Notes: a model not told the origin generated them from the letters alone. A stretch of 64,000 bases of DNA from Agromyces sp. G08B096 (GCF_040267705.1 NZ_CP158374.1:1674001-1738000), one strand, 5' to 3'; counted from the first letter of the stretch, positions 9,013 through 18,914 are shown. Program-made: numbers and translations.

Positions 9013-9363
9013 GTGCTCATCCATGTCGATCCCACGCTGCCGACACCGCTGTTCGTGCAGCTGGCCGCCGGGCTCCGCGCCTCGATCGTCGACGGGCGCA
9101 TCGGGTACGGGGAGCGACTGCCGGCCGCGCAGCGGCTCGCCGACGACCTCGACCTGAACGTCAACACCGTCCTCCGCGCCTACCGTGTGCTCCGCGACGA
9201 GCGGCTGATCGAGCTGCACCCGGGGCGCGGCGCGGTCGTCGTCGTGCGGCTCGGCCACCACACCGCGCTGGCCGGCGCCATCCACGACCTCGTCGACGAG
9301 GCCAAGCTCAACGGCATCGGGGAGGCCGCCCTCGTCGAGCTCATCCGCGCCGCCTACCGGTGA
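9013..9363 (+). CDS. GntR-family transcriptional regulator, short YtrA-like form
   Basis: The 116-residue protein has an N-terminal winged helix-turn-helix (PLFVQLAAGLRASIVDGRI at about 11-29, then the recognition helix region NVNTVLRAYRVL near 55-66). Its C-terminal tail is only about 40 residues, as in the YtrA subgroup of GntR regulators, so it lacks a large effector domain. The frame is open to 8890, but the GTG at 9013 is chosen because it sits 6 nt after a -10 box and gives the family N-terminus. It probably binds the palindrome 8978-9000 and controls itself and the divergent transporter. Confidence 0.85.
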   Translation: MLIHVDPTLPTPLFVQLAAGLRASIVDGRIGYGERLPAAQRLADDLDLNVNTVLRAYRVLRDERLIELHPGRGAVVVVRLGHHTALAGAIHDLVDEAKLNGIGEAALVELIRAAYR

Positions 9364-9400
9364 CCTGCCCCGCGCGCCTGCGCCCGCTCGCCGCACCCGG

Positions 9401-9406
9401 TAGACT
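9401..9406 (+). promoter_or_regulatory. Predicted -10 box for the T-box/ileS transcript
   Basis: TAGACT lies just upstream of the T-box stem I. No convincing -35 hexamer is seen at 16-18 nt. Confidence 0.5.
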
Positions 9407-9656
9407 CGAGTGAACGACTGCGATCCGGCCATCACCGGGGAGTCTTCGGAAGAACGCGAACGGACGCACCGGGTCCGTGGGCACCGCTCACGAGCACGGG
9501 GCATCCCTCGTCAGTAGAACCGAACGGGGCCGGCCCGTCACAGCCGAAGAACGAGGGGTCACGGGCGAAGCCCGGGGCAAGCGAGGTGGTACCGCGACGC
9601 GGCTCGAACGAGTCGTCGCCGTCCTCGTGCAGGCAACCGTCCCGCAAGGAGCGAGC
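9407..9656 (+). promoter_or_regulatory. Translational T-box riboswitch, Ile specifier, controlling ileS
   Basis: A short stem I is formed by CCGG (9425-9428) and CCGG (9435-9438); its loop exposes ATC (9431-9433), an Ile codon that would pair with tRNA-Ile(GAU). The conserved T-box AGGTGGTACCGCG is at 9584-9596, with the UGGU bulge (9587-9590) that reads the tRNA ACCA end. CGAGG (9582-9586) can pair with CCTCG (9623-9627) as the antisequestrator. The ileS ribosome site AAGGAG (9646-9651) is the likely sequestered element. This matches the ultrashort stem I ileS T-boxes of actinobacteria, where uncharged tRNA frees the ribosome site. Confidence 0.9.
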
Positions 9657-12600
9657 GTGTACCCGCGCACCCCAGACGACCACGGCGTCCAGCCTTCACC
9701 GGACTTCCCGGCGATCGAGGAGGAGGTCCTCGGTTACTGGAAGGCCGACGGCACCTTCCAGGCCTCGATCGACGAACGCGAGGGCGCTCCCGAGTGGGTG
9801 TTCTACGACGGGCCGCCCTTCGCCAACGGCCTGCCCCACTACGGGCACCTGCTGACCGGGTACGCGAAGGACCTCTTCCCGCGCTACCAGACGATGCGCG
9901 GCAAGCAGGTCCACCGCCGGTTCGGCTGGGACACGCACGGGCTGCCCGCCGAGCTCGAGGCCGAACGTCAGCTCGGCATCACCGACAAGAGCGAGATCGA
10001 GCAGATGGGCATCGCGGCCTTCAACCAGGCCGCGCGCGAGGCCGTGCTCCGCTACACCAAGGAGTGGCAGGAGTACGTCACGCGCCAGGCCCGCTGGGTC
10101 GACTTCGAGCACGACTACAAGACGCTCGACGTGACCTTCATGGAGTCCGTCGTCTGGGCGTTCAAGACGCTCTACGACCGCGGCCTCGCCTACGAGGGCC
10201 ACCGCGTGCTGCCGTACTGCTGGCGCGACCAGACGCCGCTGTCGAACCACGAGCTGCGCATGGACGACGACGTCTACAAGATGCGGCAGGACCAGACGGT
10301 CACCGTGACCTTCCCCCTCACCGGTCCGAAGGCCGAGTCGCTCGGACTCACCGCCGTGCGGGCGCTCGCATGGACCACGACGCCGTGGACGCTGCCGACG
10401 AACTTCGCGCTCGCGGTCGGCCCCGACATCGAGTACGCCGTCGTGCCGGCGGGCCCGAACGGCACGCCCGACGCCACCGTGGTGCGCGAGGAGGCGCCCG
10501 GCGCGGCATCCGACACCGAAGTGCTGGGCGGCGAATACCTGCTCGCGCTCGACCTCGTCGGCGGCTACGCCAAGGAGCTCGGCTACGACTCGGCCGACGA
10601 GGCCCGCGCGGCCGTCAGCCGCACCGTCCGCGGTGCGGAGCTCGAGGGCATCACGTACGACCGGCTCTTCGACTACTACGCCGACGTCGACGCGTACGGC
10701 CTGCACAACGCCTGGCGCATCCTCGTCGCCGACTACGTCACCACCGACGACGGCACCGGCATCGTGCACCAGGCCCCCGCCTACGGCGAGGAGGACCAGC
10801 GCATCGGCGAAGCCGCCGGCATCCCGGTCATCCTCTCGCTCGACGATGCCGGTCGCTTCCTGCCCGAGGTCACCGACGTCGCCGGCCTGCTCTGGAGCGA
10901 CGCGAACAAGCCGCTCACCCAGCTGCTGAAGGCCGAGGGGCGCCTGCTCCGCCAGGCGAGCTACGAGCACTCGTACCCGCACTGCTGGCGATGCCGCAAT
11001 CCGCTCATCTACAAGGCGGTCTCGAGCTGGTTCATCAAGGTGCCCGAGTTCCGCGACCGCATGGGCGAGCTGAACCAGGAGATCACCTGGGTCCCCGAGA
11101 ACGTCAAGGACGGGCAGTTCGGCAAGTGGGTCGCCGGCGCGCGCGACTGGTCGGTCAGCCGCAACCGGTACTTCGGGTCGCCGATCCCGGTGTGGAAGAG
11201 CGACGACCCCGCCTACCCGCGCGTCGATGTCTACGGCTCGCTCGAGGAGCTCGAACGCGACTTCGGCCGGCTGCCCGTGAACGGCGCCGGCGAGCCCGAC
11301 CTCCACCGGCCCTACATCGACGAGCTCACCCGGCCGAACCCCGACGACCCGACCGGCCGGAGCACCATGCGGCGCATCCCCGACGTGCTCGACGTGTGGT
11401 TCGACTCGGGCTCGATGCCGTTCGCCCAGGTGCACTACCCGTTCGAGAACCGAGAGTGGTTCGACACGCACCACCCGTCGGACTTCATCGTCGAGTACAT
11501 CGGGCAGACCCGCGGCTGGTTCTACGTGATGCACGTGCTCTCGACGGCGCTCTTCGATCGCCCGGCGTACCGCAACGTCGTCAGCCACGGCATCGTGCTC
11601 GGCAACGACGGGCAGAAGATGTCGAAGTCGCTGCGCAACTACCCCGATGTGAACGAGGTCTTCGACCGCGACGGCTCCGACGCGATGCGCTGGTTCCTGA
11701 TGTCGAGCTCGGTGCTGCGGGGCGGCAACCTCATCGTGACCGAGGAGGGCATCCGCGAGGGCGTCCGCCAGCTCATGCTGCCGCTCTGGAGCACCTGGTA
11801 CTTCTTCTCGCTCTACGCCAACTCGGCACGGGAGGGCGGCTACGAGGCCCGCCGGCGCACCGACTCCACCGACGTCCTCGACCGCTACCTGCTCGCGAAG
11901 CTCCGGGATCTCGTCGAGGCGGTCACGGGCGACCTCGACGCGTTCGACTCGCCGCTGGCCGCGCAGAAGCTGCGCGACTTCGGCGACGTCCTGACGAACT
12001 GGTACGTGCGCCGCTCGCGCGACCGGTTCTGGTCGGGCGTGCAGGCCGACGGCTCCGGCGCCGAGGCGTTCGACACGCTCTTCACCGTGCTCGAGACGCT
12101 GACGCGGCTCGCGGCGCCGCTACTGCCGCTCGTCACCGAGAAGGTGTGGCGCGGGCTCACGGGCGGCCGGAGCGTGCACCTCGCCGACTGGCCGGACGCC
12201 GCCGAGTTCCCGGAGGACCACGCGCTCGTCGCCGCGATGGACGCGGTCCGCGAGATCTCCTCGACGACCCTCGCGCTGCGGAAGCAGGCCGGCCGGCGGG
12301 TGCGTCTGCCGCTCGCCTCCCTCACGGTCGTCGCCTCGGATGCCGCGGCGCTGGCCCCGTTCGAGGCGATCCTGCGAGACGAGCTCAACATCAAGGCGGT
12401 CTCGCTCGTCCAGCTCGACGCCGCGAGCGCGGATCGCTACGGCGTCACGAAGCGGCTGACGGTCAACGCCCGTGCGGCCGGTCCCCGCCTCGGCAAGCAG
12501 GTGCAGCAGGCCATCCAGGCGGCGCGTGCGGGCGACTGGTCGCTCGACGGCGACGGGGTCGTCGCGGGCGGCATCGCGCTCGAGCCGGGCGAATACGACC

Positions 12601-12986
12601 TCGTGCTCGAGGCCGGCGGATCGGGCGACGGGTCGAGCGCCCTCGGCCTGCTCGCCGACGGCGGCTTCGTGATCCTCGACACCGAGACCACCCCCGAGCT
12701 CGAGGCCGAGGGGCTCGCACGCGACGTCGTGCGTGCCGTGCAGGAGGCGCGGAAGGCAGCCGGACTCGAGGTCGGAGACCGGATCCGGCTCGGCCTGACG
12801 CTCGACGCAGCCGGAGCGGCGGCCGCGGGCGCGCACCGCGAGCTCATCGCCGGCGAGACCCTGGCCGTGGAGCTGGAGATCGCCGAGTCGGTCGACGTGT
12901 CGGGGGCGGCGGCCGCGAAGCCCGTGGGCGACGGATCGTCGCTGCTGGTCGACCTCGAGCCCCTGACGGAAGGAGTGACGCGATGA
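9657..12986 (+). CDS. ileS: Isoleucine--tRNA ligase (long, eukaryote-like type)
   Basis: IleRS charges tRNA-Ile and edits valine. At 1109 residues it matches the longer type-2 IleRS found in actinobacteria, often associated with natural mupirocin resistance. HYGH is at residues 61-64 and KMSKS near 653-657, with the CP1 editing domain between them. The start is GTG at 9657, preceded by AAGGAG with 5-nt spacing. The frame is open to 9477, but that part is the T-box leader and not coding. The stop overlaps folC (ATGA). Expression should rise when tRNA-Ile is uncharged. Confidence 0.96.
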   Translation: MYPRTPDDHGVQPSPDFPAIEEEVLGYWKADGTFQASIDEREGAPEWVFYDGPPFANGLPHYGHLLTGYAKDLFPRYQTMRGKQVHRRFGWDTHGLPAELEAERQLGITDKSEIEQMGIAAFNQAAREAVLRYTKEWQEYVTRQARWVDFEHDYKTLDVTFMESVVWAFKTLYDRGLAYEGHRVLPYCWRDQTPLSNHELRMDDDVYKMRQDQTVTVTFPLTGPKAESLGLTAVRALAWTTTPWTLPTNFALAVGPDIEYAVVPAGPNGTPDATVVREEAPGAASDTEVLGGEYLLALDLVGGYAKELGYDSADEARAAVSRTVRGAELEGITYDRLFDYYADVDAYGLHNAWRILVADYVTTDDGTGIVHQAPAYGEEDQRIGEAAGIPVILSLDDAGRFLPEVTDVAGLLWSDANKPLTQLLKAEGRLLRQASYEHSYPHCWRCRNPLIYKAVSSWFIKVPEFRDRMGELNQEITWVPENVKDGQFGKWVAGARDWSVSRNRYFGSPIPVWKSDDPAYPRVDVYGSLEELERDFGRLPVNGAGEPDLHRPYIDELTRPNPDDPTGRSTMRRIPDVLDVWFDSGSMPFAQVHYPFENREWFDTHHPSDFIVEYIGQTRGWFYVMHVLSTALFDRPAYRNVVSHGIVLGNDGQKMSKSLRNYPDVNEVFDRDGSDAMRWFLMSSSVLRGGNLIVTEEGIREGVRQLMLPLWSTWYFFSLYANSAREGGYEARRRTDSTDVLDRYLLAKLRDLVEAVTGDLDAFDSPLAAQKLRDFGDVLTNWYVRRSRDRFWSGVQADGSGAEAFDTLFTVLETLTRLAAPLLPLVTEKVWRGLTGGRSVHLADWPDAAEFPEDHALVAAMDAVREISSTTLALRKQAGRRVRLPLASLTVVASDAAALAPFEAILRDELNIKAVSLVQLDAASADRYGVTKRLTVNARAAGPRLGKQVQQAIQAARAGDWSLDGDGVVAGGIALEPGEYDLVLEAGGSGDGSSALGLLADGGFVILDTETTPELEAEGLARDVVRAVQEARKAAGLEVGDRIRLGLTLDAAGAAAAGAHRELIAGETLAVELEIAESVDVSGAAAAKPVGDGSSLLVDLEPLTEGVTR

Positions 12987-14368
12987 CCGACGAGGCCTTC
13001 GCCGCCGGCCCGGCCGACGACGACGCGCGCGACGCCGCCGACGCGGTCTACGCCGAACTCCTCGACCGGGTGGGCGAGCAGGCGCCCGAGCCCAGGCTCG
13101 GGGCTACCCGCCGTGCCGTGGAACTGCTCGGCGATCCGCACCGTGCGGCTCCGGTCATCCACCTCACCGGGACGAACGGCAAGACCTCGACCGCCCGGAT
13201 GATCGAGAGCCTCCTCCGCGCTGGCGGACTCCGCACCGGCCTGCTGACGAGCCCGCATCTCGAGCGCTTCACCGAGCGGATCCGGATCGACGGCGAGCCC
13301 GTCGCCGACGCCGACGTTGCGCGCATCTGGGGTGAGATCGAGCCGTACGTCGGCATCGTCGACGCCGAACTGGAGTCGGCCGGCGAGGCGCGGCTGACGT
13401 TCTTCGAGGCGCTCACGGTGCTCGCGTTCGCCGTCTTCGCGGACGCCCCGGTCGACGTCGTGGTGCTCGAGGTCGGCATGGGCGGCGAGTGGGACTCCAC
13501 GAACGTCGCCGACGGCCAGGTCGCGGTGTTCTCGCCGATCGCGCTCGACCACGTCGCGCGCCTCGGGTCGACCGTCGCCGAGATCGCCCGGACCAAGGCC
13601 GGCATCATCAAGCCCGGCGCCGCGGTCGTCACAGCGTTCCAGGCGCCGGAGGCGCTCGAGGTGCTGAGCGAGGTCGCCGCACGCCGGGAAGCCACCCTCG
13701 AGGTCGAGGGCGGCGGCTTCGCCGTGCTCGACAGCCAGGTGGCGGTCGGCGGGCAGCTGATCTCGGTGCGCGGGCTCGCAGGGGAGTACCGCGACCTCGC
13801 CCTCCCGCTGTTCGGTCGTCACCAGGCCGACAACGCCGCACTCGCGATCGCCGCCGTGGAGTCCTTCCTCGGCGGAGGCACCGTCCGCCTCGCCGACGAG
13901 GTCGTGCAGGGCGGTCTCGCCGGCGCGACGTCGCCCGGGCGGCTCCAGCGGATCGCGAGCGAGCCGACGGTCATCGTCGACGCCGCGCACAACCCGCACG
14001 GGGCCGAGTCGCTCGTGGCCTCCCTCGAGGAGTACTTCGACTTCAGCGAGCTCGTGATCGTGCTCAGCGTCCTCGCCGACAAGGACGCCGCGGGCATCGC
14101 GCGGGAGCTGGCGCGCACCGGCGCGCAGTTCCTCGTCACCCAGGGCGAGTCCGAGCGTGCGGTCTCGGCCGACCGACTGGCGGCCGTGGTCGCCTCGGCG
14201 GCCGGCGCCGACCGGGTGCAGGTCGTCGACCGCTTCGAGGAGGCGCTCGAATCGGCCCGGGAGTGGGCGGGCGCCGCGCCCGGTCGCGGCGTCGTCGTGA
14301 CCGGTTCGATCACCCTCGTGGGCGAGGCCATCGCGTACGCCCGCGATCGCGAGTGGGGGCGCGCATGA
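12983..14368 (+). CDS. folC: Bifunctional folylpolyglutamate/dihydrofolate synthase FolC
   Basis: FolC adds glutamate to dihydropteroate and polyglutamylates folates. The protein has 461 residues. The Mur-ligase P-loop is GTNGKTST (63-70), followed by [32 protein letters not shown] and [12 protein letters not shown], all FolC signatures. The ATG is chosen at the ATGA overlap with the ileS stop, with GGAAGGAG just upstream. It overlaps the next gene as well. This actinobacterial order (aminoacyl-tRNA synthetase, folC, DUF4233, ndk) is common and implies one transcript. Confidence 0.95.
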   Translation: MTDEAFAAGPADDDARDAADAVYAELLDRVGEQAPEPRLGATRRAVELLGDPHRAAPVIHLTGTNGKTSTARMIESLLRAGGLRTGLLTSPHLERFTERIRIDGEPVADADVARIWGEIEPYVGIVDAELESAGEARLTFFEALTVLAFAVFADAPVDVVVLEVGMGGEWDSTNVADGQVAVFSPIALDHVARLGSTVAEIARTKAGIIKPGAAVVTAFQAPEALEVLSEVAARREATLEVEGGGFAVLDSQVAVGGQLISVRGLAGEYRDLALPLFGRHQADNAALAIAAVESFLGGGTVRLADEVVQGGLAGATSPGRLQRIASEPTVIVDAAHNPHGAESLVASLEEYFDFSELVIVLSVLADKDAAGIARELARTGAQFLVTQGESERAVSADRLAAVVASAAGADRVQVVDRFEEALESAREWAGAAPGRGVVVTGSITLVGEAIAYARDREWGRA

Positions 14369-14805
14369 GCGACGAGCACGCCACGCCGGCGCCCGTGGGC
14401 GGCGGACCCGAGCAGGCCTCGGCGGCCCCGCGATCGCTGCGCCGCAGCCTCGCGTCGATCGTGCTCGGATTCGAGCTCATCGTCGTCTTCCTCGCGGCGC
14501 TCGTGCTCTGGGGGCTCGCCGTCGACGGCGACACCCCGTTCGGGCTGCCCCGCTGGTCGATCCTCGCCGCCGGCGGCGTGTGCATCGTGCTGCTCGTCGC
14601 CACCATCGGGCTCCTCCGCTTCCCGTGGGCGTACGGGCTCGGCTGGGGCATCCAGGTGCTCATCCTGGTGTCGGGCCTGCTGAACCCGGCGATGTTCTTC
14701 GTCGGCGCGCTCTTCGGAGGCATCTGGGCGTACGCGATGATCGCGGGCGCCCGCATCGATCGAGACAAGGCCGCGCACGACGCGGCCGGGAAGGAAGCAG
14801 CATGA
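14365..14805 (+). CDS. DUF4233 family membrane protein
   Basis: The 146-residue protein has an N-terminal cytoplasmic tail and about four hydrophobic segments (near 29-50, 61-80, 84-103 and 105-125), ending in a charged tail. It matches the DUF4233 family, which is found between folC and ndk in many actinobacteria. The function is unknown. It overlaps folC at the start and ndk at the end by 4 nt (ATGA), so it is translationally coupled to both. Confidence 0.85.
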   Translation: MSDEHATPAPVGGGPEQASAAPRSLRRSLASIVLGFELIVVFLAALVLWGLAVDGDTPFGLPRWSILAAGGVCIVLLVATIGLLRFPWAYGLGWGIQVLILVSGLLNPAMFFVGALFGGIWAYAMIAGARIDRDKAAHDAAGKEAA

Positions 14806-15224
14806 CCACCGCCATCGAGGAGACCCTCGTCCTCGTCAAGCCCGACGGGGTCGCCCGCAACCTCACCGGCGAGATCCTGCGCCGCATCGAGGCGAAGGGC
14901 TACTCGCTCGTCGACATCCGCCTGGTGCAGGCCGACCGCGAGCTGCTCGCCAAGCACTACGCCGAGCACGAGGGCAAGCCGTTCTACGAGCCGCTCGTCG
15001 AGTTCATGCAGTCGGGGCCCGTCGTCGCGATGCGCGTGGCCGGCAACCGGGTGATCGAAGGCTTCCGCGTCCTCGCGGGAACGACCGACCCGACGACGGC
15101 GGCACCCGGGACGATCCGCGGCGACTTCGGCCGCGACTGGGGGCTGAAGGTGCAGCAGAACCTCGTGCACGGCTCCGACTCGGTCGAGTCCGCCGAGCGC
15201 GAGCTCGCCCTCTGGTTCGCCTGA
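14802..15224 (+). CDS. ndk: Nucleoside-diphosphate kinase
   Basis: Ndk transfers the gamma-phosphate between nucleoside di- and triphosphates through a phospho-His. The 140 residues are full length. KPDGV is at 13-17, the substrate loop is around 85-105, and the catalytic His is H123 in NLVHGSDS. RBS AAGGAAG precedes the ATG. It is the last gene of the ileS operon, followed by short tandem repeats and a strong terminator. Confidence 0.97.
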   Translation: MTTAIEETLVLVKPDGVARNLTGEILRRIEAKGYSLVDIRLVQADRELLAKHYAEHEGKPFYEPLVEFMQSGPVVAMRVAGNRVIEGFRVLAGTTDPTTAAPGTIRGDFGRDWGLKVQQNLVHGSDSVESAERELALWFA

Positions 15225-15289
15225 GCGTTCCGGTTCGCCCCGAGCGCTCCGGCTCGCGCCGAGCGCTGCGGTTCGCCCCGAGCGCTCCG
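15223..15289. repeat. 19-bp imperfect tandem repeat after ndk
   Basis: Three full 19-bp units (15223-15241, 15242-15260, 15261-15279) begin GAGCG(C/T)T and end CGCCCC or CGCGCC. A 10-bp partial fourth copy follows (15280-15289). The array starts inside the ndk stop codon and precedes the terminator. Its role is unknown. Confidence 0.75.
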
Positions 15290-15300
15290 CGGAGCCGATG

Positions 15301-15334
15301 AACGGGCCCGACGGTATCCGCCGTCGGGCCCGTT
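15301..15334. terminator. Bidirectional terminator between ndk and VKOR
   Basis: Perfect 14-bp arms (15301-15314 and 15321-15334) flank a 6-nt loop between convergent genes. It ends 6 nt before the VKOR stop. No long U-tract follows on either side. Confidence 0.8.
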
Positions 15335-15340
15335 CGGCGC

Positions 15341-15964
15341 TCAGAACAGGTTCTGCAGGTCGAGCAGCACTCGGGGGATGGCGTTCATCTGCGCCTGCGC
15401 GAGCAGGATGATCACGAGGTAGCAGACGATGGTGATGAGCGGGATCCAGCCGTACCAGGCTGCGGCGAGCCGCCGGACGCGAGGCGCCGCGGGGAGGCGT
15501 CCGGCGCGGAGGTTGTCGAGGGTGACCGCCCAGAACGTCGGGATCGTCACGGCCCACGTGAGCATGCACCAGGGGCACAGCACGTCGAGCACGTAGATGC
15601 TCTGGTAGATGAGCCAGCCGACGAACACGAGCGCACCCGCGACGCCGACGTTGAAGCCGATCCAGAACCAGCGCGGGAATCGGACGCCGCCGATGAGGGC
15701 CACGGCGATGGTGATCACGACGGGCCAGGCCATCATGCCGACGAAGGGATTCGGGAAGCCGAAGATGCTGCCCTGCCACGAGGCGAGGTTCGTGCTGCAC
15801 CCCACGAGCACGCCGACGTTGCAGTTGGGCACGTGCGACGGATCGGCGAGCGTCAGCACCTTCTCGACCGACAGCTCGAACGCCGCGAGCAGTCCGAGTG
15901 CCCCCGCGATGAGGAGGAACACGCCGAGCGCGCGCGAGCCGGCGGGGGCGGGGGAGTCGGCCAT
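15341..15964 (-). CDS. Vitamin K epoxide reductase (VKOR) family membrane oxidoreductase
   Basis: Bacterial VKOR reoxidises periplasmic disulfide-forming proteins using quinones, replacing DsbB in actinobacteria. The 207-residue protein has about five hydrophobic segments. The active-site pair is C130-P-W-C133, and the loop cysteines C48 and C56 (CNVGVLVGC) complete the set. The ATG at 15964 sits 6 nt after a CATAAT -10 box, so the longer open frame is not used. No DsbA-like partner is adjacent in the window. Confidence 0.92.
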   Translation of the reverse strand: MADSPAPAGSRALGVFLLIAGALGLLAAFELSVEKVLTLADPSHVPNCNVGVLVGCSTNLASWQGSIFGFPNPFVGMMAWPVVITIAVALIGGVRFPRWFWIGFNVGVAGALVFVGWLIYQSIYVLDVLCPWCMLTWAVTIPTFWAVTLDNLRAGRLPAAPRVRRLAAAWYGWIPLITIVCYLVIILLAQAQMNAIPRVLLDLQNLF

Positions 15965-15970
15965 GCTCGG

Positions 15971-15976
15971 ATTATG
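15971..15976 (-). promoter_or_regulatory. Predicted -10 box for VKOR (leaderless)
   Basis: CATAAT on the minus strand ends 6 nt before the ATG at 15964, and no ribosome site is present. Confidence 0.6.
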
Positions 15977-16011
15977 GCACGCCGATTCCGGCGGTCGCTG
16001 TGCGGTCGTGC

Positions 16012-16017
16012 GATAAT
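16012..16017 (+). promoter_or_regulatory. Predicted -10 box for rne
   Basis: GATAAT, 221 nt upstream of the rne start, is the best -10 match in the region; no clear -35 is seen. It implies a leader of about 215 nt. Confidence 0.45.
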
Positions 16018-16023
16018 CGGAGG

Positions 16024-16238
16024 AGTCGTCCGGGCCGCGCCCGGAACGGCGCCAACGAAGGCTTTGAGGATGCCCCGCATCCGCACCGGCGGTGAACGCA
16101 CCGCGAAGAGGGAAGCGACCCGGCCGACGGTCGGTCGCTACGAGAAGTTTGGCGGGACCGCGCCACGCGCGGAACCGCTCCGAGGAGTACCGGAACCGAT
16201 GGCGCGGCCATCGCGACCGGCATAGGAGTGCACCAGAG
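16024..16238 (+). other. Long 5' leader of rne with hairpins
   Basis: This non-coding stretch holds AGCGACC (16114-16120) paired with GGTCGCT (16133-16139). It also holds a perfect 7-bp hairpin, CGATGGC-GCG-GCCATCG (16197-16213), 9 nt before the ribosome site TAGGAG (16223-16228). Leaders of RNase E genes can be autoregulatory in other bacteria; that is inference here. Confidence 0.45.
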
Positions 16239-18914
16239 ATGGTGGAAGGCAACGACCAGCAGACGAACGACACAGGCAACGACGGGCAGGCGCCCCGTCG
16301 CCGCGGCGGACTCTTCGGCGCACGGCGTGCGCGCGGACGCCACGTGACCACGGGCGCGACCGACGCCGCCCCGGCTGCGGTCAGCGGCGCCCCGGGCACC
16401 CGGGAGTCGGCTCCGATCGACGACGAGGCGGCCCCCACGGCACAGGCGTCGACGGCGTCGACGCGTGCCGATACGGCGACGACCACGGCGGGCGCCGCGG
16501 CAGCCGTGGATGCCGCGGAGTCGACGCCGAGCCCCGATACCGCCGAGGCCGAGCCCGCGGTGACGGGCTCGGGGTCCGAGGCCGACGCCGGCGAGGCATC
16601 CGTCGACGGTGAGGCGGCCGACTCGGCCACCGCGCCTGCCCCGGCGGACCGCCCCGAGCTCGAGCCGATCCCCGCCGGCCTGACCACCACCTCGCTGATC
16701 TTCCGTGCGCCGCCGGTGCTGCAGGTGCCCGAGCGCGACGAGCCCGAGGCTGAGGAGCCCGCGTCGAGCGTCCGGCGCCGCACCCGCCGCCGCAGCGGCG
16801 AGGAGTCGCGCGGGTCGGGCGACGAGCCGGCGAACACCGTCGTCAAGGTGCGCAAGCCCCGCGAACCCGAGCTCATCACCGAGCCGCAGAAGGTCAAGGG
16901 CTCCACGCGCCTGGAGGCCAAGAAGCAGCGCCGCCGCGACGGCCGCGACGCCGGCCGCCGTCGCGCGATCATCACCGAGGCGGAGTTCCTCGCGCGCCGC
17001 GAGTCCGTCGACCGGCAGATGATCGTGCGCCAGAAGTCCGGTCGCATCCAGATCGGCGTGCTCGAGGACGGCGTGCTCGTCGAGCACTACGTCGCGCGCA
17101 ACCAGGACGCATCGCTCATCGGCAACGTCTACCTCGGTCGCGTGCAGAACGTGCTGCCCAGCATGGAGGCCGCCTTCGTCGACATCGGGCGCGGGCGCAA
17201 CGCCGTGCTCTACTCGGGCGAGGTCGACTGGGACGCCGCCGCCGAGAACGGCGAGAAGAACCAGCCCCGCCGCATCGAGCTCGCCCTGAAGCCGGGCGAT
17301 CGCGTGCTCGTGCAGGTGACCAAGGACCCCGTCGGCCACAAGGGCGCCCGGCTCACCAGCCAGGTCTCGCTGCCCGGCCGCTACCTCGTGTACGTGCCGA
17401 ACGGGTCGATGAACGGCATCAGCCGGAAGCTGCCCGACACCGAGCGTGCGCGCCTGAAGAAGATCCTGAAGGAGGTGCTCCCCGAGAACGTCGGCGTCAT
17501 CGTGCGCACGGCCGCCGAGGGCGCCACCGAGGAACAGCTCACGCTCGACGTCAACCGCCTCACCGCCCAGTGGGCCGACATCTCGGCGCAGCTCGAGAAG
17601 GTGCAGGCGCCCGCGCTGCTGCACTCCGAGCCCGACCTGCTCGTGAAGATCGTCCGCGACGTCTTCAACGAGGACTTCCAGAAGATGGTCATCGAGGGCG
17701 ACGAGGCGCGCCAGACCATCGAGCGGTACCTGCGTGCCGTGGCGCCCGACCTGCTCGAGCGGGTCGAGGCCTACACGGGCGAGCGTGACTCGTTCGACGA
17801 GTTCCGCATCAGCGAGCAGATCGAGAAGGCGCTCGACCGCAAGGTCTGGCTGCCCTCGGGCGGCTCGCTGATCATCGACCGCACCGAGGCCATGACGGTC
17901 GTCGACGTCAACACCGGCAAGTTCGTCGGTTCCGGCGGCAACCTCGAGGAGACGGTCACCAAGAACAACCTCGAGGCGGCCGAGGAGATCGTCCGCCAGC
18001 TGCGCCTGCGCGACATCGGCGGCATCATCGTCGTCGACTTCATCGACATGGTGCTGGAGTCCAACCGCGACCTCGTGCTGCGCCGCCTCGTCGAGTGCCT
18101 CTCGCGCGACCGCACCAAGCACCAGGTGGCCGAGGTCACCTCGCTCGGTCTCGTGCAGATGACCCGCAAGAAGCTCGGCCTCGGGCTCCTCGAGTCGTTC
18201 AGCGAGCCGTGCGAGATCTGCGCCGGCCGGGGCATCATCGTCCACCACGAGCCGATCCTCCGGCACCGTGCCCCGCAGCAGCAGGTCGAGCGGCGCCGCA
18301 ACCGCGGCGGGGGCCAGCAGCCGTCGCGCGAGCCGCAGGCGCCTGCCGAGCCGAAGCACCACAACGGCGCGCACGAGATCACCGAGGACGTCAAGCACGC
18401 CCTCGCTCAGATCGCCGCGTCGACCATCCCGCACCCGCCCGCAGGTGAGGCGAAAGCGGCCGACGAGGCCGCGGAGAGCGCCCCGCGGAGCGAGGAGAGC
18501 GGCGAGGCGACGTCGGCGCGCGCCGGGCGACGCGGTCGTCGGCGCGCCAAGGGCGGGTCCGCGGGTCCCGAGACCACGGCCGCGTCCGCGGCGTCGTCCG
18601 GTGACGCATCGGGCGAGGATGCCTCGGCCGAGCCCTCGACCGCGGCGCCGTCGGCCTCGCAGTCGGCGTCCGTCCTCGATCTGCCCGAGCTTCCGGAGCC
18701 GCGCGAGCCGCGCGAGCGTCCCCGCGCGGTCGCCGACCCCGACGCCCTCCTCGGATCCGTGCTCGACGCGCTGCCCGCGCCGAAGAAGCCGGGCGAGGGG
18801 CGCGGCCGCAGCCGCCGGGTGTCGACCGCGGCGCTCAGCACCGCCGGCGCGGCGCCCGTCATCGTGCGGGCCGACGACGAGACGCCGGACGCCGAGGGCT
18901 CAGGCGAGGCCTGA
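16239..18914 (+). CDS. rne: Ribonuclease E/G family protein
   Basis: This endoribonuclease starts mRNA decay and matures rRNA/tRNA. The 891 residues comprise a disordered Ala/Glu/Asp-rich N-terminus (about 1-260), an S1 domain (GVLVEHYVARNQDASLIGNV), a 5' sensor and RNase H-like region, and a catalytic DNase I-like domain. The metal-binding Asp residues lie in VVDVNTGKF and IIVVDFIDM, and CEIC is the Zn-link. A disordered Arg/Ala tail follows. Long extensions on both sides of a central catalytic core are the actinobacterial architecture. The ATG at 16239 follows TAGGAG; the frame opens at 16092 but lacks a ribosome site there. Its 3' end overlaps the convergent DUF4031 gene by 15 nt. Confidence 0.94.
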   Translation: MVEGNDQQTNDTGNDGQAPRRRGGLFGARRARGRHVTTGATDAAPAAVSGAPGTRESAPIDDEAAPTAQASTASTRADTATTTAGAAAAVDAAESTPSPDTAEAEPAVTGSGSEADAGEASVDGEAADSATAPAPADRPELEPIPAGLTTTSLIFRAPPVLQVPERDEPEAEEPASSVRRRTRRRSGEESRGSGDEPANTVVKVRKPREPELITEPQKVKGSTRLEAKKQRRRDGRDAGRRRAIITEAEFLARRESVDRQMIVRQKSGRIQIGVLEDGVLVEHYVARNQDASLIGNVYLGRVQNVLPSMEAAFVDIGRGRNAVLYSGEVDWDAAAENGEKNQPRRIELALKPGDRVLVQVTKDPVGHKGARLTSQVSLPGRYLVYVPNGSMNGISRKLPDTERARLKKILKEVLPENVGVIVRTAAEGATEEQLTLDVNRLTAQWADISAQLEKVQAPALLHSEPDLLVKIVRDVFNEDFQKMVIEGDEARQTIERYLRAVAPDLLERVEAYTGERDSFDEFRISEQIEKALDRKVWLPSGGSLIIDRTEAMTVVDVNTGKFVGSGGNLEETVTKNNLEAAEEIVRQLRLRDIGGIIVVDFIDMVLESNRDLVLRRLVECLSRDRTKHQVAEVTSLGLVQMTRKKLGLGLLESFSEPCEICAGRGIIVHHEPILRHRAPQQQVERRRNRGGGQQPSREPQAPAEPKHHNGAHEITEDVKHALAQIAASTIPHPPAGEAKAADEAAESAPRSEESGEATSARAGRRGRRRAKGGSAGPETTAASAASSGDASGEDASAEPSTAAPSASQSASVLDLPELPEPREPRERPRAVADPDALLGSVLDALPAPKKPGEGRGRSRRVSTAALSTAGAAPVIVRADDETPDAEGSGEA

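Noticed and set aside
9477-9656. N-terminal extension of ileS from an ATG at 9477
   Set aside because: This segment is the T-box (specifier, UGGU bulge, antisequestrator) and the GTG at 9657 has a ribosome site.
15223-15289. CRISPR-like array after ndk
   Set aside because: Units are directly adjacent with no spacers, only 19 bp, and no cas genes are present.
15972-18434. Long minus-strand open frame opposite rne
   Set aside because: Low-complexity antisense shadow; rne has the full catalytic core on the plus strand.
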